Shown piece after piece: positions 26,292 through 35,216 of a stretch of DNA of 64,000 bases (the stretch's first letter is position 1; every line of letters starts with the position of its first letter). The DNA comes from Ktedonosporobacter rubrisoli (GTDB lineage Bacteria; Chloroflexota; Ktedonobacteria; Ktedonobacterales; Ktedonobacteraceae): positions 9,052,001 through 9,116,000 of the forward strand of contig NZ_CP035758.1 in NCBI RefSeq assembly GCF_004208415.1, in the 5' to 3' direction. Position numbers and translations under genes: made by a program. The notes below the pieces were generated by a model. It made no database searches and was not told the origin of the DNA. It saw only the letters and a list, made by a program, of their open reading frames with translations.

Positions 26292-27770
26292 ATGGCAGTG
26301 AAAGAAGAAACTAACACAAAGACGACGGGCAGCGCAGGGCCTCTGAGGAGCCAGAGCGCTGTTCCAACAGGTATGGGAAGAGCTCGCCTGACCTTAGCCA
26401 TCTCGGCGGGCAAGCTAGCAAGTTCTGCTGGACGCTTGCTTCGCATTGGCGGCGGCACAAGCCTGCCCGGTATGATTGCCCGGCGCATCGATCCCGATGT
26501 GCTCAGATCCGTTGTGGGAGCGAGTGGGGCCAAAAAGATTGTGATTGCGGGAAGTAATGGTAAAACGACAACTGCCCGTATGACTGCGGCTATCGCTGCG
26601 GCGAGCGGTAAACAGGTTTCACAGAATCGTACGGGCTCCAATTTGTTGCAGGGTGTGACCTCGGTTGCTGTAAACTTTGCTGATATTTTCGGCCGCTTAG
26701 ATAGCGATGTGCTGCTATTCGAGATCGATGAAGCAACTCTTGCGCAGGCAGTGCCCGAGATACAGCCAGATGTTGTGGTCATTACCAATATATTCCGCGA
26801 TCAGCTCGATCGTTATGGCGAATTATATGCTGTTGCCCATGCTCTTGATAGGATGCTTGAAGACTTGCCAGCTACCTCCACCATTGTCTTAAATGGCAAT
26901 GATCCCCAGGTGGCGAGCTTTGGGCAGAAGAGCAAGGCAAGAAAAATCTTCTTTGGCCTGGAAACGACAGAGGTCGGAACTCCTGTACCGGAGCAGTCGG
27001 CCGATGTAATTCGCTGTATCCGCTGCAATAGTGACTTCGTGTATGAGGTTGCCTATCTTTCGCACCTGGGCCTTTATCGCTGCCCTAACTGCGGTTATAC
27101 ATTGCCAAAGTTGGATATAGCCGCTACCTCAATTAAACTTGCCTCCGATGGTGAGGGCCCGACGCAAGTCTGGCTGCGCACTCCGCAAGGAGAGCTGGAG
27201 CTGACAATTCCCCTGCCCGGCCTGCATAATGTCTATAACGCTGCGGCGGCTATCGGGGCGTCCTTAGCTGCAGGTTTCACGACAGAGAAAGTTCAGACTG
27301 GTCTGGCCAATGTTCGCCCGGCCTTTGGACGCCTTGAAAAGATTCGCGCTGGCGATAAAAATATCTATTTGACATTTGTCAAAAATCCAACTTCCTTTAA
27401 CCTGATGCTTCGCCTGATCGGGCAACATCCCGGAAAAAAGCACTTGCTGCTGGCCGCAAGCCATACTGTTGTGGATGGCGAAGATTTCTCCTGGCTCTGG
27501 GACGTAGAGCTTGAGGAGATGGCCGCGAATATTCTAGATGTGGTCTGTAGCGGGAACCGGCCTGACGAACTGGCCATGCGCCTGAAATATGCTGAGGTGC
27601 CGCTACAAAAGATATCTATGATAGAGGAGCGCGAAGCGGCTCTTGATGCGGCCCTGAAGCATGTTGAGCCGGGGGGAACACTCTATATTATGAGCAGCTA
27701 TACGCCAACTCAAGAGCTACGCAGGATTATGCAGAAGCGCGGTTGGGTCAAACACTACTGGGAGGAATAG
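26292..27770 (+). CDS. murT: Lipid II isoglutaminyl synthase, Mur-ligase subunit MurT
   Basis: 492 residues. The Mur-ligase ATP loop GSNGKTTTARM lies at 87-97, TNIFRDQLDRYGE is the central-domain motif, and a four-cysteine zinc ribbon (CIRCNSDF then CPNCGY, about 239-266) is the MurT hallmark. A DUF1727 C-terminal domain follows, with LAASHTVVDGEDFSWLWDV. MurT activates the D-Glu of lipid II with ATP so that ammonia from GatD can make D-isoglutamine. gatD begins six bases after its stop. The first 25 residues are charged and may be unstructured. Confidence 0.95.
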   Translation: MAVKEETNTKTTGSAGPLRSQSAVPTGMGRARLTLAISAGKLASSAGRLLRIGGGTSLPGMIARRIDPDVLRSVVGASGAKKIVIAGSNGKTTTARMTAAIAAASGKQVSQNRTGSNLLQGVTSVAVNFADIFGRLDSDVLLFEIDEATLAQAVPEIQPDVVVITNIFRDQLDRYGELYAVAHALDRMLEDLPATSTIVLNGNDPQVASFGQKSKARKIFFGLETTEVGTPVPEQSADVIRCIRCNSDFVYEVAYLSHLGLYRCPNCGYTLPKLDIAATSIKLASDGEGPTQVWLRTPQGELELTIPLPGLHNVYNAAAAIGASLAAGFTTEKVQTGLANVRPAFGRLEKIRAGDKNIYLTFVKNPTSFNLMLRLIGQHPGKKHLLLAASHTVVDGEDFSWLWDVELEEMAANILDVVCSGNRPDELAMRLKYAEVPLQKISMIEEREAALDAALKHVEPGGTLYIMSSYTPTQELRRIMQKRGWVKHYWEE

Positions 27771-27776
27771 GCAAAA

Positions 27777-28580
27777 ATGAGTATTGATTCCACTGCTACA
27801 GGCATGGTCTTGAAAATTGGCTTTCTCTATCCTACACTGATGAGTGTGGCAGCAGATCGCGGTAACCTCTTTGCGATAGAAAAGCGTTGCAAATGGCGCG
27901 GGATTGCCACAGAGGTAGAGCCAATTTATGTCAAGCAGACGCCAGATTTTACGCAGTTCGATCTGATTCTGATTCATGGAGCAGCAGACCGCGAGATGGA
28001 GATTGCATCTCAGGATATCCAGTTTAAGGCTGAGTCGCTGCGCGAAGCCGCCGAGGCTAATGTAGCTTTCCTGTGCGTCTGTGCGGGCTATCAGCTTATG
28101 GGACATTACTATAGGCCCTTCAAGGGGCCTGAGCTCAAGGGAGTAAGTGTGCTCGACCTGTATACCGAGGCTAGCAATGAGCGCTTTATGACGCATATGG
28201 CCCTCGAATGCGATCTGGGGCAGGTCGGGAAAAAGGTTCTGGTTGGCTATGAGAACCATAGCGGCCGCACCTTTTTGGGGGCAAAGGCGAAGCCTCTGGG
28301 TCACGTGCTCGTTGGCTGGGGCAATAATGGTCAGGATGGCGGCGAGGGTGCCTATTACAAAAATGTCTTTGGCACTTATCTACACGGGCCTGTCTTGCCA
28401 AAGAATCCCTGGTTTACTGATTTGCTCATTCAGACGGCTCTGGAGCGACGCTATGGTAAAGTCGAGCTCGTACCATTAGATGATAGCATTGAGGAAGCAT
28501 CTCATGCCGCTGCGCTAAAGTTGGCGGAGGAGTTTAAGGGCACGATGTCAGCGATCGATGCGACACCGTGGAAGAAATAG
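27777..28580 (+). CDS. gatD: Lipid II isoglutaminyl synthase, glutaminase subunit GatD
   Basis: 267 residues of the CobB/CobQ-like glutaminase family. The nucleophile is Cys102 in CVCAGYQLMGHYY, and the catalytic His lies in GTYLHGPVLPKNP. Conserved GYENHSGRT is the GatD-specific loop. It releases ammonia from glutamine and channels it to MurT, amidating the stem-peptide glutamate of lipid II, which favours later cross-linking. The start follows murT by six bases, and the pair is an obvious two-gene operon. Confidence 0.95.
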   Translation: MSIDSTATGMVLKIGFLYPTLMSVAADRGNLFAIEKRCKWRGIATEVEPIYVKQTPDFTQFDLILIHGAADREMEIASQDIQFKAESLREAAEANVAFLCVCAGYQLMGHYYRPFKGPELKGVSVLDLYTEASNERFMTHMALECDLGQVGKKVLVGYENHSGRTFLGAKAKPLGHVLVGWGNNGQDGGEGAYYKNVFGTYLHGPVLPKNPWFTDLLIQTALERRYGKVELVPLDDSIEEASHAAALKLAEEFKGTMSAIDATPWKK

Positions 28581-28606
28581 CACGATGTGGATAGAGGAGC
28601 CTTTAC

Positions 28607-29443
28607 ATGCTAGCGAACTCTATGTGGAGATTATGTTTACTGTTGTGCCTTCTCGCCAGTTCGTTGCTGGCATGTCAAGTCCTTCCAAACGTAACGTTTA
28701 ATGGGGGTACGCCTGCCGTATCTCTCACCCCTAATGCGCCCTCTGATATGAGTACGCAGTCGCTCAACGTATGGCATCCCTTAGCGAAAGGCGTCGAGGC
28801 ACGTTCCGAGTATTGGAAGAGTCCAGGCGACACAGCGGATACCGTGACTATCGTGCGCCTTGACTTGCGCTATGTGCATATAAGTGTTGACTATAATCCA
28901 AAGGCTCCAAAGTCGATGAGCGATTGGATGCTGCAAACCCATGCCCTGGCGGTAATGAATGGCGGCTATTTCGATAAGGCGAACAGACCAACAGGATTGC
29001 TTGTCTCGGATGGCGATGTGGTGGGCTCTTCATATGACGGTTTTGGGGGCATGCTCTCTGTTGATGCGCAGGGGCATGTTTCGTTGCGCGCCTTGGGCCA
29101 GCAGCCATATGATAGCGATAACGAACGGCTGGAGCAAGCCACGCAATCCTCACCGATGCTCATACTGAATGGAAAGCGTGGCCAATTCAAGGCTAACGCG
29201 GCAAGCGATCGGCGAAGCGTTGTGGCGGTAGACAAACAAGGGCGTCTGCTTCTCATTGCCAGCCCAGGCCAGGCCTTCTCGCTGGACGAGCTTGCCGATT
29301 TGCTGCTGGCCTCCGATTTATCCATCCAGACTGCCCTCAATCTCGATGGGGGCGCCTCCACAGGCCTCTATGTGAATGCCGGAGGGAAAAAAGTAAATAT
29401 TGATGCAGTTACGCTTTTGCCTATCGTAATTGTCATCAAGTAG
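28607..29443 (+). CDS. Phosphodiester glycosidase (NAGPA-domain) lipoprotein
   Basis: 278 residues. A signal peptide with lipobox (LLASSLLAC) makes this a probable lipoprotein. The mature part is the NAGPA domain: AVMNGGYFDKANRPTGLLVSDG, SYDGFGGMLSVD, ATQSSPMLILNGK, SDRRSVVAVDKQGRLLLIA and ALNLDGGASTGLYV. In the family these Asn, Asp and Gly residues cleave GlcNAc-phosphodiesters or act on wall polymers. GGAG eight bases upstream fixes the start. It follows gatD by 26 bp, so it may share the murT transcript and act in the wall. Confidence 0.9.
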   Translation: MLANSMWRLCLLLCLLASSLLACQVLPNVTFNGGTPAVSLTPNAPSDMSTQSLNVWHPLAKGVEARSEYWKSPGDTADTVTIVRLDLRYVHISVDYNPKAPKSMSDWMLQTHALAVMNGGYFDKANRPTGLLVSDGDVVGSSYDGFGGMLSVDAQGHVSLRALGQQPYDSDNERLEQATQSSPMLILNGKRGQFKANAASDRRSVVAVDKQGRLLLIASPGQAFSLDELADLLLASDLSIQTALNLDGGASTGLYVNAGGKKVNIDAVTLLPIVIVIK

Positions 29444-29465
29444 CACAAGGATGAGAATAGAAGCA

Positions 29466-29498
29466 ACTATGGGCGACCTTTGTGGTCGCCCATAGTTA
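29466..29498. terminator. Bidirectional hairpin terminator
   Basis: AACTATGGGCGACC (29466-29479) and GGTCGCCCATAGTT (29485-29498) form a perfect 14-bp stem with a five-base loop, between convergent genes. Confidence 0.8.
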
Positions 29499-29558
29499 TT
29501 GCATCCACAGTTTATAAGTTTTCCATGCGTAGAAAGCAGCGCACTTGAAGCTTCAAAC

Positions 29559-30107
29559 TTAGCCCTCTACCACCTCTGGAATACGCTTGATGCGTGGATC
29601 GCTAAAGACGTCGAATTCGTCGCGACTGGTCGTAGAAAATTCGGAGACCACGGCGCCTTCATCAGAAGCCTGAAACCAGTGGAAGGTATTGGGTGGGATC
29701 GTATACTGATCGCCGGGATGAAGCTCTATCTCGTGGAAGACAGTATAGTATGCCTCGCTCCCTTCAGGGACACGTGATTGGATTGCTTGGGTGGGCTCAC
29801 CCTCTACATAGAGCCACACCTTACCCCAACGGCAGCGGAACGTTTCCATCTTGCCTGGCTCGTTGCCCACGGGAGGATGCTTATGTTCCGGACAGGTCTG
29901 CCTGCCAAACATCACGAGCTCTTTTGCGCAATAGCTATCGTTATTAATATACGTGATGATCTGTAGGCCTGTACGCTCGACTTCCCCCAGCCCAAGCTCC
30001 ACAACCTCAATATTCTCTTTTTCCTCAGACGTCAGGGCTATGCCGATGCGATCGAGCATTTCTGCTGTACGCTGCTGCATGTGCCGTTGTAAGGTTCTGG
30101 TTAACAT
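29559..30107 (-). CDS. D-lyxose/D-mannose ketol-isomerase (cupin type)
   Basis: 182 residues. The sequence fits the cupin D-lyxose isomerase family (YdaE-like): ELVMFGRQTCPEHKHPPVGNEPGKMETF supplies two His and a Glu for the metal site, RCRWGKVWLYVEGE forms the barrel core and IPPNTFHWFQA the fourth ligand. It should interconvert D-lyxose with D-xylulose, or mannose with fructose. It is the last gene of the ABC sugar importer operon, 13 bp after the ATPase gene, so its substrate is probably the imported sugar. Confidence 0.88.
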   Translation of the reverse strand: MLTRTLQRHMQQRTAEMLDRIGIALTSEEKENIEVVELGLGEVERTGLQIITYINNDSYCAKELVMFGRQTCPEHKHPPVGNEPGKMETFRCRWGKVWLYVEGEPTQAIQSRVPEGSEAYYTVFHEIELHPGDQYTIPPNTFHWFQASDEGAVVSEFSTTSRDEFDVFSDPRIKRIPEVVEG

Positions 30108-30120
30108 AGGCTCTTATCCT

Positions 30121-30879
30121 TTACTCTTCCTGTTCTGCGCCGACCATCATGCTAACAATCTCGTTATCATTGGTGGCTTTAATAGACCGCTCTCCTGCTT
30201 TGCGACCCCGGCGCATTACGATAATCCGATCCGCGACCGCAAATACATCCTGGAGGTTATGACTAATTATAATCACAGGAACGCCACGTTCGCGTAGGGT
30301 ACGCACAAGTTGTAGCACTTTCTGCTGCTCAGGAATACCCAGAGCCGCCGTAGGCTCATCCATAATCATCAGGCGTGCATTCCAATAGACCGCGCGCGCA
30401 ATGGCCACTGCCTGGCGTTGGCCGCCGGACATCAGGCGGATGGGACGGCGCAGGTTGGGTATTTTGATATCGAGCTGATCCAAAACCTGGCGCGATTCTG
30501 TAAGCATGTAAGCGCGATTGAGCACATTGAGGAGACCAAGGAAGCGGCGAATGGGCTCCCGCCCGAGAAATATATTGGCAGGAGCATCAAGATTCTCACA
30601 GAGGGCCAGGTCCTGATAGATGGTCTCGATGCCCTGGCGGCGCGCCTCCAGTGGAGAGGAGAAAGAGACTTCATGTCCGTCAAGCACAATCTGGCCGCCA
30701 TCGGGATGATGGACGCCGGAGATGAGCTTGATCAGGGTAGATTTGCCGGCTCCATTATCGCCAAGCAGACCTACAACTTCGCCCGGATAGACTTCAAGGC
30801 TGACCCGATCCACGGCGATCAAGCCACCAAAATGCTTAGAGATATCCTTTACCTGTAGAATAGGTTGGGTTGTGCTCAT
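30121..30879 (-). CDS. Sugar ABC transporter ATP-binding protein (single-domain RbsA/FrcA type)
   Basis: 252 residues, one nucleotide-binding domain rather than the fused pair of RbsA. Walker A is GDNGAGKSTLIK (about 40-51), the signature is MSGGQRQAVAIAR, Walker B LMIMDEPTAAL and the H-loop ISHNLQDV. Single-domain carbohydrate importer ATPases of this kind (FrcA-like) act as homodimers under a CUT2 permease. The gene is 15 bp after the permease gene. Confidence 0.92.
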   Translation of the reverse strand: MSTTQPILQVKDISKHFGGLIAVDRVSLEVYPGEVVGLLGDNGAGKSTLIKLISGVHHPDGGQIVLDGHEVSFSSPLEARRQGIETIYQDLALCENLDAPANIFLGREPIRRFLGLLNVLNRAYMLTESRQVLDQLDIKIPNLRRPIRLMSGGQRQAVAIARAVYWNARLMIMDEPTAALGIPEQQKVLQLVRTLRERGVPVIIISHNLQDVFAVADRIIVMRRGRKAGERSIKATNDNEIVSMMVGAEQEE

Positions 30880-30894
30880 GTCTCTATCCTCCCC

Positions 30895-31965
30895 TTATTC
30901 TACGACACGGGCCTTAGCCTGATCGACAAGGACTGCAAGAATGATAATCACTCCAACTGCGACAAATTGCCAGTAAGGTTCAATACCAATGATCACCAAA
31001 CCGTTCTGAATTACGGCGATGATTAGAGCGCCAATCAGGGTACCAATAATTGTTCCCTCGCCGCCAAAGAGCGAGGCCCCGCCAATAACCACGGCAGCAA
31101 TCGAATCAAGCAACAGTGGATCGCCAGCATTGGCGGCTCCATTGGTGAAGCGCAAAGTATAAAGAACCCCGGCGATGGAGGAGAGTAGCGCAGAGAGCAT
31201 GTAGATGGCCACGGTATGGCGTATAACAGGGATGCCGGCGCGCAATGAGGCTTCTTGATTGCCGCCGATGGCATAGGTATGCTGGCCAAAGCGCGTATGC
31301 GTGAGCAGCCAGTGACAGATGAGCACCAGGACAACAATCAAGATGAGGGGATATGGTAGCAGGCTAAGCATGTCGTGTTGCTGGGCTACTGTTAAGTTAG
31401 CCGGAGCATGGAAGAGGGTGAGCCCGAAGCTGGGATGGAAATAGAATAGATAGCCGTTGCCAAGGTCTCCAATGCCGTTGACCTGTACACTTACGGGCTG
31501 ACCGCCAGAGAGGAGAAAGCCGACACCGCGCGCGATGCCATACATGCCAAGCGTGACGATGAAGGGCGGAACGCGCAGGCGGCCAATAATTATTCCGTTG
31601 CACAAGCCCGGAATAACGCCCACAGCGATACCAGCCAGCATGCCCAATAAAATAACTGCGGGTAAGGGTAACTTGCCACCCAGGTCGGTGAGGACCTGGG
31701 CCGAGACAACGGCCGAGAGGCCCATAATGAAGCCTGTTGAGAGATCGATGCCGCCAGCTATAATCACAAAGGTTTGTCCCAGGGCCATGATCAGCGCAAA
31801 GGCCATGTCAGTGCCAATGCTTTGAATGTTAAAAAAGCTCAAGAAGCCCTGACCGCTGATCGAGAAAAAAATGATGAGGGCGAGCAAGAAGAGCCAGGCC
31901 CAGAACTGGCTAACGATCTCGATAGGGCGGCGCGCGGGCTGTGCAAGAGATTTCGATGCTTGCAT
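30895..31965 (-). CDS. Sugar ABC transporter permease (CUT2, RbsC-like)
   Basis: 356 residues from the ATG at 31963-31965, which has GGAAAG eight bases ahead; a TTG twelve codons upstream is in frame but less likely. Eight to ten hydrophobic helices are visible, and the CUT2 cytoplasmic loop is GGNQEASLRAGIPVIRHTVAIY. LGQTFVIIAGGIDLSTGFIMGLS is the typical RbsC segment. It forms the channel for the imported monosaccharide and pairs with the preceding lipoprotein binding protein and the following ATPase. Confidence 0.92.
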   Translation of the reverse strand: MQASKSLAQPARRPIEIVSQFWAWLFLLALIIFFSISGQGFLSFFNIQSIGTDMAFALIMALGQTFVIIAGGIDLSTGFIMGLSAVVSAQVLTDLGGKLPLPAVILLGMLAGIAVGVIPGLCNGIIIGRLRVPPFIVTLGMYGIARGVGFLLSGGQPVSVQVNGIGDLGNGYLFYFHPSFGLTLFHAPANLTVAQQHDMLSLLPYPLILIVVLVLICHWLLTHTRFGQHTYAIGGNQEASLRAGIPVIRHTVAIYMLSALLSSIAGVLYTLRFTNGAANAGDPLLLDSIAAVVIGGASLFGGEGTIIGTLIGALIIAVIQNGLVIIGIEPYWQFVAVGVIIILAVLVDQAKARVVE

Positions 31966-32144
31966 ATGACAAACTTTCCAGTCTATTGCAGTATCCTCCA
32001 AGCGGATCGTCCGAGATGTCTGCCGCTGCTGCCCCCGCTATAGAGAATGTATGTACTTTGCAGTTCCCAGAGAGATTGCTTGTGTCCATACAGGAAACTG
32101 GCGAAGCAGGCAGCAGCTCTCTCCTGCCTCGCTTATCCTCTCAG

Positions 32145-33209
32145 TTAACTGCTCTTATAGATCGCTGCCTGCGATTGGGGTGAGTCTACGTTGGATTTAT
32201 CGATGACTACGTAGCCAGTAGGGACGTGCTTCTTAATATTGCTGGTATTGCCGTTGAGGGCATCCACAGCGTACTGAACGGCTATCTGGCCCATCTGGCC
32301 GGGTAATTGCGCAATGACAAGATCAACTACTCCGTTGCGCAGGTCTGTGATAGCCTGTTCGGGAGCGTCAAAATTAGCGATTTTGATCTGGCCTTGCTTG
32401 ACGGCCTGCGCCGCTCCCTCAGCGCTGAAAAGGTTAGTGCCGAAAATACCGGAAAGATCTCTTACGCGCTGCAGTACGGCAGTTGTTTGCTGCGCAGATT
32501 TAGCCGCACTATCTTCGTTATAATCAACTCCTGCCAGGCTTACTGCACCGCTGGTAGCGGTAATTGCTTCTTTGCATCCCTGTTCGCGCTGGTCTGTCGT
32601 GCTGATGCCCGGCTGCACATTCTGAATGTAGATTTTGCCTTTCCCTCCTATAGCTTTAATTAAGGCTTCTCCTGCAATTTTGCCACCTTGCTCGTTATCT
32701 GAGCCAATATAGGAGAGAGGGAAGGTGACGGGGCCGCTGGTGTAATCGCCGTTGCCAATGAAGGTATCGACGGAGATAATTTTGATGCCTGCGCTGTTTG
32801 CTCGCTGTAAAGGCGCAATCATAGCTTGCTTATCACAGGCCGCAATAATGATAGCATCAACTTTTTTGGCGATGAGCGCGTCAACAATGGGAGTCTGGAG
32901 GGTAGCATTAAACTGGGCCGGCCCGTCAACGGTGAGGGTAACGCCTTGTTTACTGGCCTCGGCCTGGGCTCCTTTGGCCATAGTTACATAGAATGGATCT
33001 CCCTTGACGCCCTGGACCAGGGCAATAGAATATTTTTTCGCGCCTGTACTGGCAGAGTTTGTGGCAGTGCTGCTGCTGCTCCCGCTTCCACCTCCACAGG
33101 CTGCAAGCGCGGCTGTGCCAGCTACTGTGGCTACTCCAAGTAAGAATTCTCGACGGTTGAGGGGTTTGCTGGCTAGTTCGCTGATGTTTGCGCCTTCGAG
33201 ATCGTCCAT
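32145..33209 (-). CDS. Sugar ABC transporter substrate-binding lipoprotein (RbsB-like)
   Basis: 354 residues. The N-terminus has a twin-arginine motif (NRREFLLG), hydrophobic core and lipobox (ALAAC), then a Ser/Gly-rich tether. The mature domain is periplasmic-binding-protein type I: YSIALVQGVKGDPFYVTMAKGAQAE, VDAIIIAACDKQAMIAPLQRA and IGSDNEQGGKIAGEALIKA. The Tat motif before a lipobox suggests folded export. GAGGAGA before the ATG. First gene of the importer operon, with a 370-nt leader. Confidence 0.92.
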   Translation of the reverse strand: MDDLEGANISELASKPLNRREFLLGVATVAGTAALAACGGGSGSSSSTATNSASTGAKKYSIALVQGVKGDPFYVTMAKGAQAEASKQGVTLTVDGPAQFNATLQTPIVDALIAKKVDAIIIAACDKQAMIAPLQRANSAGIKIISVDTFIGNGDYTSGPVTFPLSYIGSDNEQGGKIAGEALIKAIGGKGKIYIQNVQPGISTTDQREQGCKEAITATSGAVSLAGVDYNEDSAAKSAQQTTAVLQRVRDLSGIFGTNLFSAEGAAQAVKQGQIKIANFDAPEQAITDLRNGVVDLVIAQLPGQMGQIAVQYAVDALNGNTSNIKKHVPTGYVVIDKSNVDSPQSQAAIYKSS

Positions 33210-33495
33210 GCGGTTTCTCCTCTTGTTGCTTTTCGACTATCCGCTGTGATGAAGTCCTGAGACAGTAATGTCCCGCTTGCTCGTAGTTTGGAACCGCGAA
33301 ATCTATATCAGTGGGCTAGAATACCGCGCGAAGGAAAGAGCACCTCCTTTGCCGATTGTTTGGCGAAAATATGGGTCTATTTTTGCTTAAATTTCTTCAC
33401 CTTAAGAGAACTAGCATTAATAGAGTTGCTATTAATGCACATAAAGGCCACAGCGTAAGGGGTACATGGGGATACTCGTTTAGAAGATAGAAATA

Positions 33496-33568
33496 GTGAG
33501 ATAGCTTCTGACGCTCGTCTTAAAGCCGATGTTGCATTGCTGCAACAAGGAACTTCAAGCTATCTCAC
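33496..33568 (-). other. Long nested hairpin in the leader of the sugar importer mRNA
   Basis: GTGAGATAGCTT (33496-33507) pairs perfectly with AAGCTATCTCAC (33557-33568) and encloses a second stem, TGTTGCA (33530-33536) with TGCAACA (33541-33547), loop TTGC. It begins about 10 nt after the predicted start of transcription. It could be a leader structure that stabilises or controls the mRNA, or a small RNA. No known riboswitch family is recognised. Confidence 0.55.
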
Positions 33569-33585
33569 GCAATATACTTGCTCAA

Positions 33586-33615
33586 ATTGTAACTTGGTGT
33601 AGGTCATAATGTCAA
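33586..33615 (-). promoter_or_regulatory. Promoter of the sugar importer operon
   Basis: TTGACA (33610-33615) and TACAAT (33586-33591) on the minus strand, spacer 18 bp. Transcription would begin near 33579, giving a leader of about 370 nt before the binding protein gene. Confidence 0.7.
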
Positions 33616-33629
33616 GTGTTTTTGCCTGG

Positions 33630-33654
33630 TTAGTTGGGAAACTTGACAAACCAG
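33630..33654. promoter_or_regulatory. XylR/ROK-like operator at the divergent promoters
   Basis: A 25-bp imperfect palindrome TTAGTT(N13)ACAAACCAG, itself inside CCTGGTT/AACCAGG arms at 33625-33631 and 33649-33655. Geometry (10-5-10) matches the Bacillus xylose operator, half site TTAGTTTGTT. It overlaps the -35 of the repressor promoter and lies 14 bp from the -35 of the importer promoter, so one bound dimer could shut both. Confidence 0.6.
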
Positions 33655-33671
33655 GTAAGAGATGATACCAT
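33643..33671 (+). promoter_or_regulatory. Promoter of the ROK repressor gene
   Basis: TTGACA (33643-33648), 17-bp spacer and TACCAT (33666-33671), 75 bp ahead of the repressor ATG. The operator palindrome covers the -35, which fits autorepression. Confidence 0.65.
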
Positions 33672-33746
33672 CACATAGCAGGATAGGAATGCAAGAGCTG
33701 CGAAACGCTAAACCAGGACTAATTGCCACGACAGAGGAAAGGGCCT

Positions 33747-35110
33747 ATGAGTGATGCTGTTCAGCGCCTGATCCAGGATATGCGTCTGCATAGTGTCGAT
33801 GGAAGCGATAAATCTTCAGGCTCGCAGGGAACGGGTCTCCACTATGTGCGGGAATATAATCGTCTGTTAGTTTTAAATTGTGTACGTGAGTATGGGCCAA
33901 TTGCGCGGGTGATGATTGCAAAGCGCACGGGTCTCTCGCGCACCACGGTGAGCAGTATAATAGACGTTCTCTTACAAGAAGGCTTTGTGCGCGAGGGCAG
34001 TTTTTCTCATTCGAGCTCCGAGGGGGGACGGCGTGCTATTCTTGTCCACTTCAACGCTGAGACTGGCTATGTGATTGGAATTGATATTGGGCGCTCCCAC
34101 CTTACCATCCTCATAACTGATCTATCTGCTAAGATTATTGCCCGTCAATCCGGTCAGTTTGATATTGAACGAGGTCCCAAAATTTGCTTACCCCTGCTCA
34201 TTGCTGAGATGCGCGTCTTTGTGGAGAATGCCGGTATTTCGTGGGAGCGCATTGTGGGCATTGGCCTGGGTATTCCCGGCCCTCTTGATGCGCAGCGGCG
34301 AAAGTTAAGTGCTCCCCAGGTATGCCAGGTTGGGATAATGTAGATGTATGGGGGGTATTGCAGCATGAGTTTGGGGTACCACTCTATATGGATAATGATG
34401 CCAACATGGGAGCTCTGGGAGAGAGCCGTTGTGGCGCTGCTCGGGGCTCTATGAATATGGCATATATCAAAGTGGCTACCGGGATTGGTGGTGGCCTGAT
34501 CGTCGATGGGCATATTTATCGAGGACATAGTGGAAGCGCGGGCGAACTGGGGCATATCAGTATCGATGAGGACGGGCCGCTGTGTGTGTGCGGCAATCGT
34601 GGCTGCCTGGAGACTCTGGCCGGTGCTCGGGCCATTGTTGAGGATGCGCTTCTGGGGAGATCGCTACATGCTAGAGGCGAAGCAAACGCTGAGAAGGGAA
34701 GCGCAGTCAGTCTTTTAGTGAGGCGAAAGGATCAGTTAGCGCAAGCAGAGCCGGGCAGCGCTGAGTATGTCAGGGCAGATATTGCCGATGTGATACTTGC
34801 TGCACAGCGTGGAGATGCTGCCAGCGTGGCAGCTCTTGAGCGAGCCGGTGAGCATATTGGTATAGCTCTGGCCGGACTGATTAATCTGTTCAATCCAGCC
34901 ACAATTGTGGTTGATGGGGGAGTGGCTCGTGCCGGTGCTCTTCTCCTTGCCCCTTTGCGACGCGTTGCGGCCGCTTGTAGCTTGCCCGCAGCCTGGAATG
35001 GTACGCGTATTTTGCCAGGTGAATTGGGCAATGATGCTATCGCGCTAGGGGCCGTAATTACGGTTATCGATATTGCATTTAGCCCTGTGCCGCATCCGCT
35101 GAGCTCATAA
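33747..35110 (+). pseudogene. ROK-family sugar repressor, interrupted by a one-base frameshift
   Basis: Two overlapping frames, 33747-34343 and 34322-35110, together give one normal ROK repressor; adding one base yields 454 residues. The first part has a winged helix-turn-helix (MIAKRTGLSRTTVSSIIDVLL, about residues 56-75) and the start of the ROK domain up to GLGIPGPLD. The second resumes at MPGWDNVDVWGVL and carries YMDNDANMGALGE, ATGIGGGLIVDG and the zinc motif CVCGNRGCLE. The break falls in the run CCCC at about 34315-34319; one extra C restores SAPPGMPGWD. The start at 33747 has a purine-rich site AGAGGAAAGGG just upstream, better than an upstream TTG. In relatives a sugar releases the protein from its operator. 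Confidence 0.8.
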
Positions 35111-35216
35111 ATTGTGGCTTAAGCCGCGCTCCCTTGAAAGCTTAAATACGCATTCTGTTATTCCCTTCTCTGCTAGCCTGCCACTATCTTCTCTATGGAT
35201 GGCACGATGGAGCCAG

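Noticed and set aside
34300..34345. Programmed -1 ribosomal frameshift in the ROK gene
   Set aside because: No X XXY YYZ slippery heptamer or downstream stem is visible, and ROK repressors are not known to use frameshifting.
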